Source: Russula earlei (lineage: Eukaryota; Basidiomycota; Agaricomycetes; Russulales; Russulaceae). Taken from it: a stretch of DNA of 64,000 nt. Location of the stretch: NCBI GenBank assembly GCA_025769875.1, contig JAGFNK010000030.1, positions 1-64,000 on the forward strand, in the 5' to 3' direction. Both the position numbers and the translations under genes were made by a program. The notes beneath the pieces were generated by a model. That model was not told where the DNA came from. It worked only from the letters and a program-made list of their open reading frames with translations, and did no database searches. Numbering within the stretch: the first letter of the stretch is position 1; each line of letters starts with the position of its first letter. Positions 24,275 to 34,986 of the stretch are shown in pieces.

Positions 24275-24466
24275 TGTCAAGACTCACTGTTGAACAATCC
24301 AGTTCAAGAGCAAGGGATAACTTCAAAGACAAGTCAATAGATGTCCAAGATGGTGTGGGCAAGAAGTAGAGTCCAAAGCAGTACCAAGTACCAAAGAGGT
24401 ACAGTTACTGGTAGAGTTGAGCAGGTATGCAGGGAAGAGGCCAGAATGGTCACAAGGGGATGGTCC

Positions 24467-24991
24467 TGTTGTGATTCCTGACTGTGGGTGAGCTCGATTG
24501 CGAGCACATGAAGCCGAGTGAGGGATCCCCTCACCCGGGATGTATACCCAGGACTGTTCTTAGCATCTCTGAGTAGAACTAGTTATTTACACTCAGTTCA
24601 TACCTAGTCTAGTCAATTGATGTAGATGCTGATTGGGTCGACTGACGTTCCATCATTTGGATACCATTCACTTACCTCCTGCCTACTTAAATGAGTAGAT
24701 AGTTTACCCTTGCTCCTCAGTGATCGCTCACGCGCGCGAGTCACTGAGGTGTGTTCCCACTTACTTATCGTTCCTTACATTCCATAAAGCTCATACTTGA
24801 ATAGTACAGTCATTACATTATTCAGGTAAATATATATCCATAGTGATCACTCACGTGCGCGAGTCACTGAGTACAGTTGTTACATTATTCAGCGATTCCC
24901 ATGTGTGCGAACGTGCAGGTCCTCTTCGACGCTGCATACACTCACGCATAACAACCCTTCCATACCCCAAATAAACTGTTTAGTTTCTACA
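24467..24991 (+). repeat. Copia-1 5' LTR
   Basis: 525 bp. It contains two copies of a palindromic motif (CAGTGATC..CTCAC..GAGTCACTGAG) near 24,716 and 24,840, possible regulatory repeats. Confidence 0.93.
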
Positions 24992-25003
24992 GGTTATGGG
25001 CCC
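24992..25003 (+). promoter_or_regulatory. Copia-1 primer binding site (initiator tRNA-Met half)
   Basis: GGTTATGGGCCC directly after the LTR is complementary to the anticodon arm of initiator tRNA-Met (..GGGCTCATAACC..) apart from one G:U pair. This suggests half-tRNA priming as in Drosophila copia and Ty5. The gag ATG lies inside this site (24,996). Confidence 0.6.
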
Positions 25004-28000
25004 TGGACCTCAATCTGCTTCAACGTCTTCTGCCGCCTCCACGGTGCCAACACCCACCCCCGGAACTTTTGATCAGCTGCCAGCAGTTATTCCCCACCTC
25101 GAGTTGAATGGATTGAACTGGGCTGTCTTCACCATGCGGTTCCGTCAAGCCATGGAAGCCACGGACTGGTGGGGGTACTATGATGGAACAAGCCCGCGAC
25201 CTGCCCCAGCCAAACCTAAGACCCCAACCAAGGACAAGGACTTGGCCATGAAGGCTTGGGACCGCAACGACCGTATAGGGTGCTTCCTGCTCTGTCAATG
25301 TTTGCCCGACGCAGTTGCAGTACGTTTAGCAAATCTCCCTACAGCACAGCTGTGTTGGGAGAAGGTCTCTCAGGAGTACCAAGTGAAGAGTGAATATGCA
25401 CAAAGCGACCGCCTCCAGGTGTTCTTGGACAGTCGCTGCACTAAAGGTGCGGATGTCCGAACCTTCCTTCAGGACCTCCGCTTCAAGCGTGAAGAGCTCA
25501 ATGCATCTGGGGTCACCATTTCCGACGCTGAATACCAACGCACCGTCCTCCGCAGTATCCTGGACGAGTTGGCACGCTTCGCGTCGGGACTAATGACAGT
25601 GGCCCAACTCACTAACAGCACCAGCAAGGTGCCCATGGACTCCCTCATTGACTCCATCTGCGAGGAGGCAGACAGAATAAAGACCCGCCGCGGGCGCAGT
25701 CACCAAGGCCAAAGCTTGGGCAAAAAGGACCAGCAACTGGACGAAGCTCTTGCTGCTCATGGGTCCAACAGCGCCAAGAAGAAGCGTTGCAAAGGGAAAT
25801 GCCACAATTGTGGAAAGCAGGGACACTGGGCATGCGAGTGCCGCTCCCCAAAGAAGGAGGAGAACGCGGCAGCGCAGCCAGCATCCACATCCACCAGCAC
25901 CCCGGCACCCACTCGATCAGAGAACAGGCCTGTAGGGTCAGCAAATGCCGTCATCGACGAGACAGTCGAAGCAGACGGGTTTTGGCTGGCTGAGGAGGCA
26001 GAGGGCAGCACACACACCTCCGGCGCTGACCTGGACCCCTCTTTCGGCGGAGCAAACGACACGATGCACGCATGTGACATGGAGGAGATGGCCATGGCGT
26101 CAACCAGGCAATCTGGTCAGGGAGGCAGAGTCCGTGTCAAACTCTATGACTCCGGAGCAATGAAACACATCAGCCCCTACAAGGAGGACTTTACTGAATA
26201 TCGACCCCTGTCCTCTCCCATAACTCTTATCACCACAAATCAGGAGCAGTTCAAAGCAATTGGCATAGGATCGCTCACTGTGCCAGTACCTAATGCAGGA
26301 GGACGGGGCACGCTGAGGCTCCATGGAGTCCTACATGCCCCGCGGGTCGCTTACACACTCATCTCATTAGGAGAACTGGACAGTGAAGGCTATCATATGG
26401 AATTGTGTGATGGGCATTTGAGCATTGCCACCCTGGAAGGTGAGCGTGTGGCACACATACCACGCAGCGCGCGTGGATTATATCACGTTGAACGGCGCGC
26501 AGAGTACGCCCATGCAATCGAGCTCTCACTGATGGAGCTACACAGACACCTAGGGCACATTGCCCCCTCCAGTGTGCGCAAATTAATCCAAACTGGTGCC
26601 GTCAGAGGCATTATTGTCGACCCCGCATCAAAGGAAAGTGATTGTGATGCGTGCATATATGCGCGTGCTACTCACCTCCCTATTCTGAAAGTGCATCAGA
26701 GCCCGCCTGCCCAACACTTCGGTGAAGAGATACACAGCGACTTGTGGGGGCCTGCGTCCATCGCAACACATCAAGGGCACAAGCACTTTATCTCATTCAC
26801 AGACAGTGCAACACGCTACACTATTGCCTTCCTGCTCACAAAGAAATCAGAGGCACTCGAGAAGTATAAGGCCTTTGAAGCCTGGGCGATCTCTCAGGGG
26901 CATTGCAAAGCCATCAAAGTACTTCGCTCTGATCGCGGAGGCGAATACCTGAGTGGCCCCTTTGACAAACACCTGGCCTGCAGCTGGCACCACACGCTGT
27001 CTCACCACGCATGACACGCCGCAGCACAATGGCATCACGGAGCGCCTTAACTGGACGCTGCTCGAGCGCATGCGCGCGCTCTCACACGGAAGTGGCCTCC
27101 CCAAGTCGTTATGGGGCGAGGCACTGTGGCATGCTGTCATGAACCATTCTCCAGAGAGGGCCCTTGAAGGACCCTTCCTTATAGGAGGAAACCCAGCCTC
27201 TATGGTGTCACCCTGTTCACATGAGCAAAAGGGGTGAGTAGAGGTGTCCACAATATCGCGCGTGCATTGTTGCGTGAGCGATTCTCGGCACAATCAACAT
27301 ACAGCAAGCCTCACTTAAACACAACCCTTCTAGCAACAAAGGACAGTATTAGGGCCTTTCTAAGGACCCTTTGGAACGACCCTAGGAGCTCTACAATAGG
27401 CACTAACCTAGTATCAAAGGCCCTACAACGCGTTATTAGACCAACTCTAATAACTATAGAACGAACTATAAGGCAACACTAAGGACCTTAATAGAAGTAT
27501 TAGGGTCGACTCTAGGGACCCTAATAGAACTATATAAGGGCCTTATAAGTTAACACTATTCCCTAACCAAACTACAAGTCCTCAAATGACCGGCCCTAAA
27601 CTAACTGACAGGAAATGAATCAGGTGCTCACACGGGCACTAAAGCAGTGAACACGTGGACAATGGAAGCTCTTACTCATCAAGAGGAGCCTTCTTACTCA
27701 GCAGCTTACTGAGCATGACTGAGCATGCTCCGTAAGCATGCTCCAACTTCTTACTCATCACTCTACTGTGCTTGATAACAAGGTTATGACTTGTTCCCTA
27801 TTTAGCAGTTCTCTTGTAGTATATAAGTGCTCAATAAAGTAGTGGACAGTCCTCAGACTGTCCATTTGTTTATGGCACTCTCCATCCCTGGGATACTCCT
27901 TTAAGGACCGTCCCCTTGTGACTACCCTGGCCTCTTCCCTGCATGATTGCCCTACTCTCACAGTAACAGTACCTCTCTGGTATTTGTTACTACTCTGGAC

Positions 28001-30433
28001 CCTACTCCTTGCCCACGCGGTCTTGGACGTCTACCGACTCGTCTTCGAGCTTATCCCTCGCTCTTGAACTGGATAGTTCAACAGTGAGTCTTGACACATG
28101 CCGTGTGGCTCAAGAACCAAACCGCCACACGCGCACTAGATGGCAAGACACCGTATGAAGCCCTACACAAGGAGCCACCAGATCTGTCTGGCCTGCACCA
28201 GTGGGGTTGCAGTGTCTGGGTGCACACTGGGAAGAAAGGCTCCAAGTTAAACCCGAGGGCATGCAAGGGCAAATGGCTTGGTGTTGACACTGACTCACAT
28301 GCCCACAGGGTATACTGCCCAAAAACTCGAATAGTCAGCATTGAGCGGGATGTGTATTTCACATCAAATGCGCTGCTCGAGGGGGAGCAGCCCATCGCAT
28401 TACTGACCATGGGAAGCAAGTGGCCCGCTGATGAGTCAGACCTACACGAGGTGCCCAAGTCACCTACCCACTCTGACCACAACTTGGAAGTGGACCCAGC
28501 CCACTCTAATACACCCCTTGTACCCGAAACACCTGACACACCGCAAGTACCAGATCAGTATCCTCCCTCAGAAGAAGAAGTCGAGACCACCCTCAACAAC
28601 GCCCCTTGGCATTCCACTCGACTACGCAAGCCCTCATGCATTGTGTGCGACCTCCAAGCGGGCGAGGGCATCACTTCCCCACACCAGAGCACCCCGCACA
28701 TCCCATGTGGCATCTGTTTGCCCAGACCCCTCGACGTGGAGGAAGCAGGGGGAGCATGGTCTGTCAACGACGGCCTGCCCATGCTCCTTGAGGACCACGT
28801 TGGCCTTGAGCTCGCATTCACAACCGCAACAGCCGATGCCGAAGCACTCGAGCCACGCTCACTTGCCGAAGCCAAACGCAGACCAGACTGGCCTCTCTGG
28901 GAGAAGGCCATTGAGGAAGAGCTCACAATGCTCAAAACCACGGGCACCTGGCGCCTTGAAGAACTGCCAGCCGGAGTAAACATCATTGGCTCCAAATGGG
29001 TTTTCAAAGCCAAAAAGGACGCAGCAGGCAATATTGCGCACTACAAGGCGCGCCTCGTTGCCCAAGGTTTCAGTCAGATAGGTGGTGTTGACTATGATGA
29101 CACATACGCCCCGGTAGCACGCCTTGCATTGTCGCGCACCATCATTGCTATGGCAAATCGTCTTCAACTGGAACTCCATCAGATCGACATCAAAGGTGCC
29201 TACCTAAATGGTGTGCTCAACAACAATGAAGTGCTGTTCATGCAGCATCCTCTGGGGTACCGAGACCCGAAGGCGGGCGCGCAAGTGCTACACCTCGTGA
29301 AAACACTTTACAGACTGAAACAGTCCAGCAGGAGGTGGTACCAAAAACTCTCCTCCATATTCACATCCCTACAGTTCAGACAGTGCTCTGTTGATCAAGC
29401 TGTCTTCTTCAAGTCCAGAGGTCACGTGCACGACATTATAGTCATTGCCGTGCACGTCGACAATTGCACAATTGCAGCGAGCAACGTGCAACTTGTGAAT
29501 GACCTCAAGGCCGGATTATGCAAGCACGTCGAGGTCATGGACCTCGGTGAGCTCCACTGGATGCTCGGCATCGAGGTCCAGCGTGACCACGCAGGTGGGA
29601 CTATTCACCTCTCCCAGCAGGCGTACATCAACGCCATTCTCCGCCGTTACCACTTGGATGAGCTCAAACCACTTTCCACACCCATGGATATCCAGGTGCG
29701 CCTAACCAGTGAGCAGTCCCCCTCCAGCGCAGCCAAATATGCTGCCATGCGCGACGCGCCGTACTGAGAGGCCATTGGTGCCCTCAATTGGGCTGCACTT
29801 TCAACGTGCCCGGACATCGCATTTGCCGTTGTGACTGTCGCACGTTTTGCCTCAAACCTGGGACCAGCACACTGGCAGGCTATCAAGCATATCTTCCGCT
29901 ACCTGGCCGGCACATGCAACCTGTGGCTCACCTACGGCGAAACCAGGTGCGTCCTCATAGGCTACGCAGACGCTGATGGTAGCATGGCTGAGGATTGGCA
30001 CGCCATCTCAGGCTATGCCTTCCTCATCGACGGCGGCGCCGTTTCGTGGTCCTCAAAGCACCAGGAGATCATTTCGCTCTCGAACACAGAGAGTAAATAC
30101 ATTGTGGCCACCCACGGAATGAAGGAAGCACTCTGGCTGCGCAGTCTTCTATCAGAAGTCTTTGGGCCTCTCTCTGACCCTACCACCCTTTTCTCCGACA
30201 ATCAATCTGCCATCGCACTCGCACGCGATCACCAGTACCATGCCCGGACCAAACACATCGATGTCCGCTACCACTGGATTCGATGGGTCATCGAACAGGG
30301 GTCCGCGCAACTTGTATATTGTCCAACAGATGATATGCTTGCCGACGCCCTCACCAAGGCACTTCCCTCATTGAAAGTCAAACACTTTGCATCAGGACTT
30401 GGCCTGTTCACAAAGCGAGGGGGAGTGTTGTGA
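24996..30433 (+). pseudogene. Copia-1 gag-pol polyprotein, interrupted
   Basis: The frame opens at ATG 24,996 inside the primer site. Domains in order: gag; CCHC knuckle CHNCGKQGHWACEC (residues about 268-281); aspartic protease with DSG (LYDSGAMKHISP); GAG-pre-integrase (LHRHLGH..CDACIYA); integrase core (HSDLWGP, RSDRGGEYL, DTPQHNGITERLN); RT (SKWVFKAKKD, HQIDIKGAYLNG); and RNase H (YADADGSMAEDW, KHIDVRYHWIR). Breaks: a one-base frameshift near 26,985; the S962 insertion after LWHA, whose removal with one CATGC restores the frame; and TGA at 29,765-29,767 in PY*EAIGALNW where Arg is expected. The RT active site reads VDN (29,456-29,464) in place of VDD. The final stop overlaps the 3' LTR start. 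Confidence 0.92.
27135..28096 (+). repeat. S962 solo LTR (copy 2)
   Basis: 962 bp, TGTCATGAACC..AGTCTTGACA, flanked by a perfect CATGC duplication (27,130-27,134; 28,097-28,101) inside the Copia-1 integrase region. A TATATAAG at 27,820 and a hairpin GGACAGTC-CTCA-GACTGTCC at about 27,844-27,863 mark the likely promoter. Confidence 0.93.
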
Positions 30434-30950
30434 TTCCCGACCGCAGGTGAGCTCGATCACAAGCACACGAAGCCGAGTGAGGGATCCCCTCACTCGGGAT
30501 ATATACCCAGGACTGTTCTTAGCATCTCCGAGTAGAACTAGTTATTTACACTCAGTTCGTACCTAGTCTAGTCAATTGACGTAGACGCTGATTGGGTCGA
30601 CTGACGTTCCATCATTTGGATACCATTTGCTTACCTCCTGCCTACTTAAATGAGTAGATAGTTTACCCTTGCTCCTCAGTGATCGCTCACGCGCGTGAGT
30701 CACTGAGGTGTGTTCCCACTTACTTATTGTTCCTTACATTCCATAAAGCTCATACTTGAATAGTACAGTCATTACATTATTCAGGTAAATATATATCCAT
30801 AGTGATCACTCACGCATGTGAGTCACTGAGTACAGTCATTACATTATTCAGCGATTCCCACGTGTGCGAACGTGCAGGTCCTCTTCGATGCTGCATACAC
30901 TCACACATAACAACCCTTCCATACCCCAAATAAACTGTTTAGTTTCTACA
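30426..30950 (+). repeat. Copia-1 3' LTR
   Basis: 525 bp, same ends as the 5' LTR, directly followed by the GGTCC target duplication. Confidence 0.93.
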
Positions 30951-31727
30951 GGTCCTTAAAGGAGTATCCCAGGGATAGAGAGTGCTGTAAACAAATGGAC
31001 AGTCTGAGGACTGTCTGCTACTTTATTGAGTGCTTATATACTACAAGAGAACTGCTAAATAGGGAACAAGTCTTAACCTTGTTATCAAGCACAATTGACA
31101 AATGAGTAAGAAGTCAGGGTATGCTTACTGAGCATGCTCAGTCATGCTCAATAAGCTGCTGAGTAAGAAGGCTCCTATGGATGAGTAAGAGCCCATACTA
31201 TCCATGTGTTCACTGTCATAGTACATGTGCTAAGCACCTGATTCATTTACTGTTAGTTAGTTTAGGGCTGGTCATTTGAGGACTTGTAGTTTGTTTCAGG
31301 AAATAGAGTTGCTTATAAGGCCCCTTATATAGTTCTATTAGGGTCATTAGAGTTGACCCTAATACTTATATTAAGGTCCTTAGTATTGCTTTGTAGTTCA
31401 TTCTATAGTTATTAGGGTTAGTCTAATAACATGTTGTAGGGCTTTTAGTGTCCTGTTAGTGCCTCTTGTAGGACACTTAGAGTTGTCATATGGGGTCCTT
31501 AGAGAGGCTATAATATAGTCCTTTATTGCTAAAAGGGTTGCCACTAAGTGGGGCTTGCTGTATGTTGATTGTGCTGAGAATTGCTCACATGACAATGTGT
31601 GCGCAATATTGTGGACACCTCTACTCACCCCTTTTGCCTGTGTGAACAGGGTGGCACCATAGAGGCTGGGTTTCCTCTATTAAGGAAGGGTCCTTCAAGG
31701 GCCCTCTCCAGGAACTGGTTCATGACA

Positions 31728-32220
31728 GAGGGGAAGCTGTGTATGAGGTCAGGGAAGTGTGTCATCTTCATATCCTGGATCTGGGATTAGTAGATCTAGT
31801 CCTAAGTCTCCCTCTTCTCAGCCTTCTCTGAGGTCCTCTAACTCTGTGAGCTGATTGTTATTGTTAATGGTGGGTGCCTTGTAAGCTGGATGGGGTGTTT
31901 CTTTGACAAGGTTTACTGGGGCAAGATTCTCATTGAGGAGGACGACATGATCTATCTGTCTGATGATGGGAGTGGCCATTGTCAAGACATGTACTGCTGA
32001 TCACTAAGGACTCAGGAGCAGGTGGGCAAGGGTTGGAACAGATGATACGCAGCGAAGGCGGTGTTGAACAGGAGGATGAGCCAAACAATGAGGAGGTACC
32101 AGATGGGGACTGGTAGGTGTTGCAAGAGACAGAGGCGAAGGCTGGAGGCCAGTGTAGCTAGAGGGCTTTAAACAAGGCAGTCATTGAAGAGTACCTTGGA
32201 GGTGAGGGGAATCTTTAGAC
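31728..32220 (-). mobile_element. Element E internal fragment (copy 2)
   Basis: Positions about 31,977-32,220 closely match 3,640-3,871 plus the bases beside the E LTR at 4,485-4,492, including the start of the first E coding region (CPPAPESLVISST). The remaining 31,728-31,976 resembles E only weakly. It is cut off by S962 copy 1. Confidence 0.6.
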
Positions 32221-32808
32221 TGAGCGGTTGTGGGGGAGTACCCAGGAAGATGAGAGTATCAAAAATGGACAGTCTGACGACTGCCATGCTTCATTGGGGC
32301 TTATATACAGTGTACAGAGTTGATTACAAAGAACTGGGACTATTCTAGACTCTTTGGTACCATCCAATAGGACTACAGAGGCATAAACTTGCTTGTGTCA
32401 AGTTTCAGGCTTACTGAGCGCATTACTGATCATTGTGGAGTGATGACATCATTATGATGTCACTGTGGAGCACTTAGTGAGCCTATGAGGTCACTGTGGA
32501 GTCGCTCAGTCAGCCATGATGTCATTGGAGGCTTGATGATGTCAGATGATTTATGCAACAGTTTCTAAGAGTTTGTGCCACTGTTTCGGGTCCTTGGTGG
32601 CTGGGTGGCCATGTGGCTGCCACGCGATGATTACCTGATTAGGAAACGGGTGCCTGGTCGTGTTATAGTGCCTTTGCAATAGCGATATCTTGTACCACAG
32701 GAGGGATAGCCCAGAAAATGGAAGGGAGTTGGCAATGCAAAGTGAGAGAGGTCTCTCTTGAGTGAAATAGGACAATCCATGGCCAGGACCTGGCCTTGGT
32801 TCATAACA
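32221..32808 (-). repeat. LTR of element E (copy 2)
   Basis: 588 bp, same length as copy 1 (4,493-5,080). The high side abuts the 3' part of gypsy G2. Together with the E internal sequence on the low side, this indicates that E inserted into G2 and that the rest was lost. Confidence 0.7.
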
Positions 32809-32813
32809 GCCAT

Positions 32814-34024
32814 TCATGGGGGAATAGGAATGGGATTGGGAGAGGGGGAGTGAACGTGGTAGGAGGGGCTGCAAGTTCTGATAGGGGAATTGGTTCTGAG
32901 TGTGGGAGAATGATTGCCAAAGGCATGAAGTATGGTGGAGAGGGAATTGTCTTCCCAGAGTTTGCATGCTTGTATGATCATTGCTGTGTGTTGTGCAGCA
33001 TGGTGAACAAGTAGTTGGGTGTTAATGGTCACAGCTGTCAAGGGGATGGTTCTCTGGACATTGGTAGATGGATGAGTGTGGGGGAATAAGGAGGAGTGGG
33101 GATGAGGGTAGTGGAAGAAGCGGCAGGGAAGTTTTGTGTAGATGACATGTTACAAAGTGTTTGAGGGCAGGAGAGGTGGGGAGTTGATGACTGTTGGTGA
33201 GAGTTTTTATACATTAGGTTGTCCAGCCAAAGTGGAGTAGAATTCTTTTAAGAGTTCAGGGGCTTTAAGGTTGTGGTGGTCAACCCATGAGTCAGCTGAT
33301 GCTGGGTAGCCTTTCCAGTGTACAAGATATTGGAGTTTACATGTTTGTCCAAACCTTCTAACATCTAGAATTGCTTCATTTTCATATTCCTCTTTGCTTT
33401 CAATGACTGGAGGGGGGTGTGTAAATGGCTTCCATATTCCTCCATTTCCATGTATGGAAGGAGTAGGTTGACATGGAAGACGTTGTGTATTTTCGTTGAT
33501 GGTGGGAGTTGGAGTTGACAGGCAACTTTGGAAATTTTTTTTGTAATAGGAAAGGGTCTGTATCTTTTGGGCATCAGCTTGCATGTTCCTCATGTTTTGA
33601 GATTTTTTGCTTCTGGCCATACAAGGGTTCCTTCTTTCATTTCTGGGACATCTGGTCATAGGGGTTGTTGTTTATGTTCTAGAAGTTGTTGTGTGTCCCT
33701 TCTTGCCTCTTCTAGTTGTTTGAGTCAATCAATTGAGGAGGGTACATTGTTGTCCTCAAGGCTGATGTTGATCTGAGGTTCGAATCCCATAAGGAGTTCA
33801 TGTGGTGATTGACATGATGTCTCGTGTCTCCAGGAGTTGTGTGCATATTTGGCTAAGGGAAGTAATTTTGCCCAGGAGTGAAGGTGAGTCATGGTCCAGG
33901 GTCTTAGGTATTGCTCTAGCCAAGCATTCATTCATTCTTTCTGTTTGTCCATCTGTTTGAGGGTGGAATGCAGTAGACATGTTTTGCTTGATGCCTAAAT
34001 TTTTACACATGGCTTTAGAGAAGT
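32814..34024 (-). pseudogene. G2 integrase C-terminus, chromodomain and tail
   Basis: Minus-strand frames 34,037-33,725 and 33,659-33,207 carry the end of a Ty3/gypsy integrase ([19 protein letters not shown] with the catalytic Glu), VACQLQLPPSTKIHNVFHV, and a chromodomain (EAILDVRRFGQTCKLQYLVHWKGYPASADSW), which is known in chromoviruses to guide integration to methylated-histone chromatin. After the chromodomain the frame continues in degraded Pro/Ser-rich sequence (33,041-32,814). The integrase is broken by S962 copy 3 at 34,025 and lacks its HHCC and first two catalytic Asp regions. Several frameshifts are present. Confidence 0.85.
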
Positions 34025-34986
34025 TGTCATGAACCATTCTCCGGAGAGGGCCCTTGAAGGACCCTTCCTTATAGGAGGAAACCCAGCCTCTATGGTGTCA
34101 CCCTGTTCACATGAGCAAAAGGGGTGAGTAGAGGTGTCCACAATATCGCACGCACATTGTTGCATGAGCGATTCTCAGCACAATCGACATACAGCAAGCC
34201 CCACTTAAAAGCAACCCTTCTAGCAACAAAGGACAGTATTAGGGCCTTCCTAAGGACCCTTTGGAACGACTCTAGGAGCTCTACAATAGGCACTAACCTA
34301 GTATCAAAGGCCCTACAACGCGTTATTAGACCAACTCTAATAACTATAGAATGAACTATAAGGCAATACTAAGGCCCTTAATAGAAGTATTAGGGTCGAC
34401 TCTAAGGACCCTAATAGAACTATATAAGGGCCTTATAAGATAACACTACTCCCTAACCAAATTACAAGTCCTCAAATGACCGGCCCTGAACTAACTAATA
34501 GAAAATGAATCAGGTGCTCGCACGTGCACTAAAGCAGTGAACATGTGGACAATGAAAGCTCTTACTCATCAAGAGAAGCCTTCTTACTCAGCAGCTTACT
34601 GAGCATGACTGAGCATGCTCAGTAAGCGTACTTCGACTTCTTACTCATCACCCTATTGTGCTTGATAACAAGGTTATGACTTGTTCCCTATTTAGCAGTT
34701 CTCTTGTAGTATATAAGCGCTCAATAAAGTAGCGGACAGTCCTCAGACTGTCCATTTGTTTACGACACTCTCTATCCCTGGGATACTCCTTTAAGGACCA
34801 TCCCCTTGTGACTATCCTGGCCTCTTCCCTGCGTGACTGCTCTACTCTCACAGTAACAGTACCTCTCTGGTATTTGTTACTACTCTGGACTCTACTCTTT
34901 GCCCATGTGGTCTTGGACATCTATCGACACGTCTTCAAGCTTATCCCTTGCTCTTGAACTGGATAGTTCAACAGTGAGTCTTGACA
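34025..34986 (+). repeat. S962 solo LTR (copy 3), mismatched flanks
   Basis: 962 bp with the same termini as copies 2 and 4. Flanks GAAGT and CTGGG do not match, and the host G2 coding sequence jumps from RT to late integrase across it. Recombination between two S962 copies would explain both. Confidence 0.9.

Larger units (their letters stand above)
24467..30950 (+). mobile_element. Copia-1 LTR retrotransposon
   Basis: Complete element: 525-bp LTRs at 24,467-24,991 and 30,426-30,950, both TGTTGTGATT..TTTCTACA, flanked by a perfect GGTCC duplication (24,462-24,466 and 30,951-30,955). The primer site GGTTATGGGCCC follows the 5' LTR at once and a purine tract (GCGAGGGGGAG) precedes the 3' LTR. 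The coding region is gag-protease-integrase-RT-RNase H, the Ty1/copia order. It is inserted into S962 copy 1 and itself carries S962 copy 2 (27,135-28,096). LTR differences are mostly C/T and G/A, many at CpG. Confidence 0.95.
24275..31727 (-). mobile_element. S962 LTR (copy 1), split by Copia-1
   Basis: Reverse-oriented copy of the 962-bp LTR: left part 24,275-24,466 and right part 30,951-31,727, separated by Copia-1. It starts TGTCAAGACTC and ends GGTTCATGACA as in intact copies. Flanks differ (CATAT left, GAGGG right), so no target duplication remains. The left neighbour is a G1 LTR and the right neighbour is element E. Confidence 0.85.

Noticed and set aside
24467..24991. CRISPR-like array from repeated palindromes in the Copia LTR
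   Set aside because: Only two repeats, eukaryotic context, inside an LTR.
32221..32808. E LTR taken as the 3' LTR of G2
   Set aside because: It does not match the G2 5' LTR at 40,113-40,692, has no purine tract on the G2 side, and its other side continues into E sequence.
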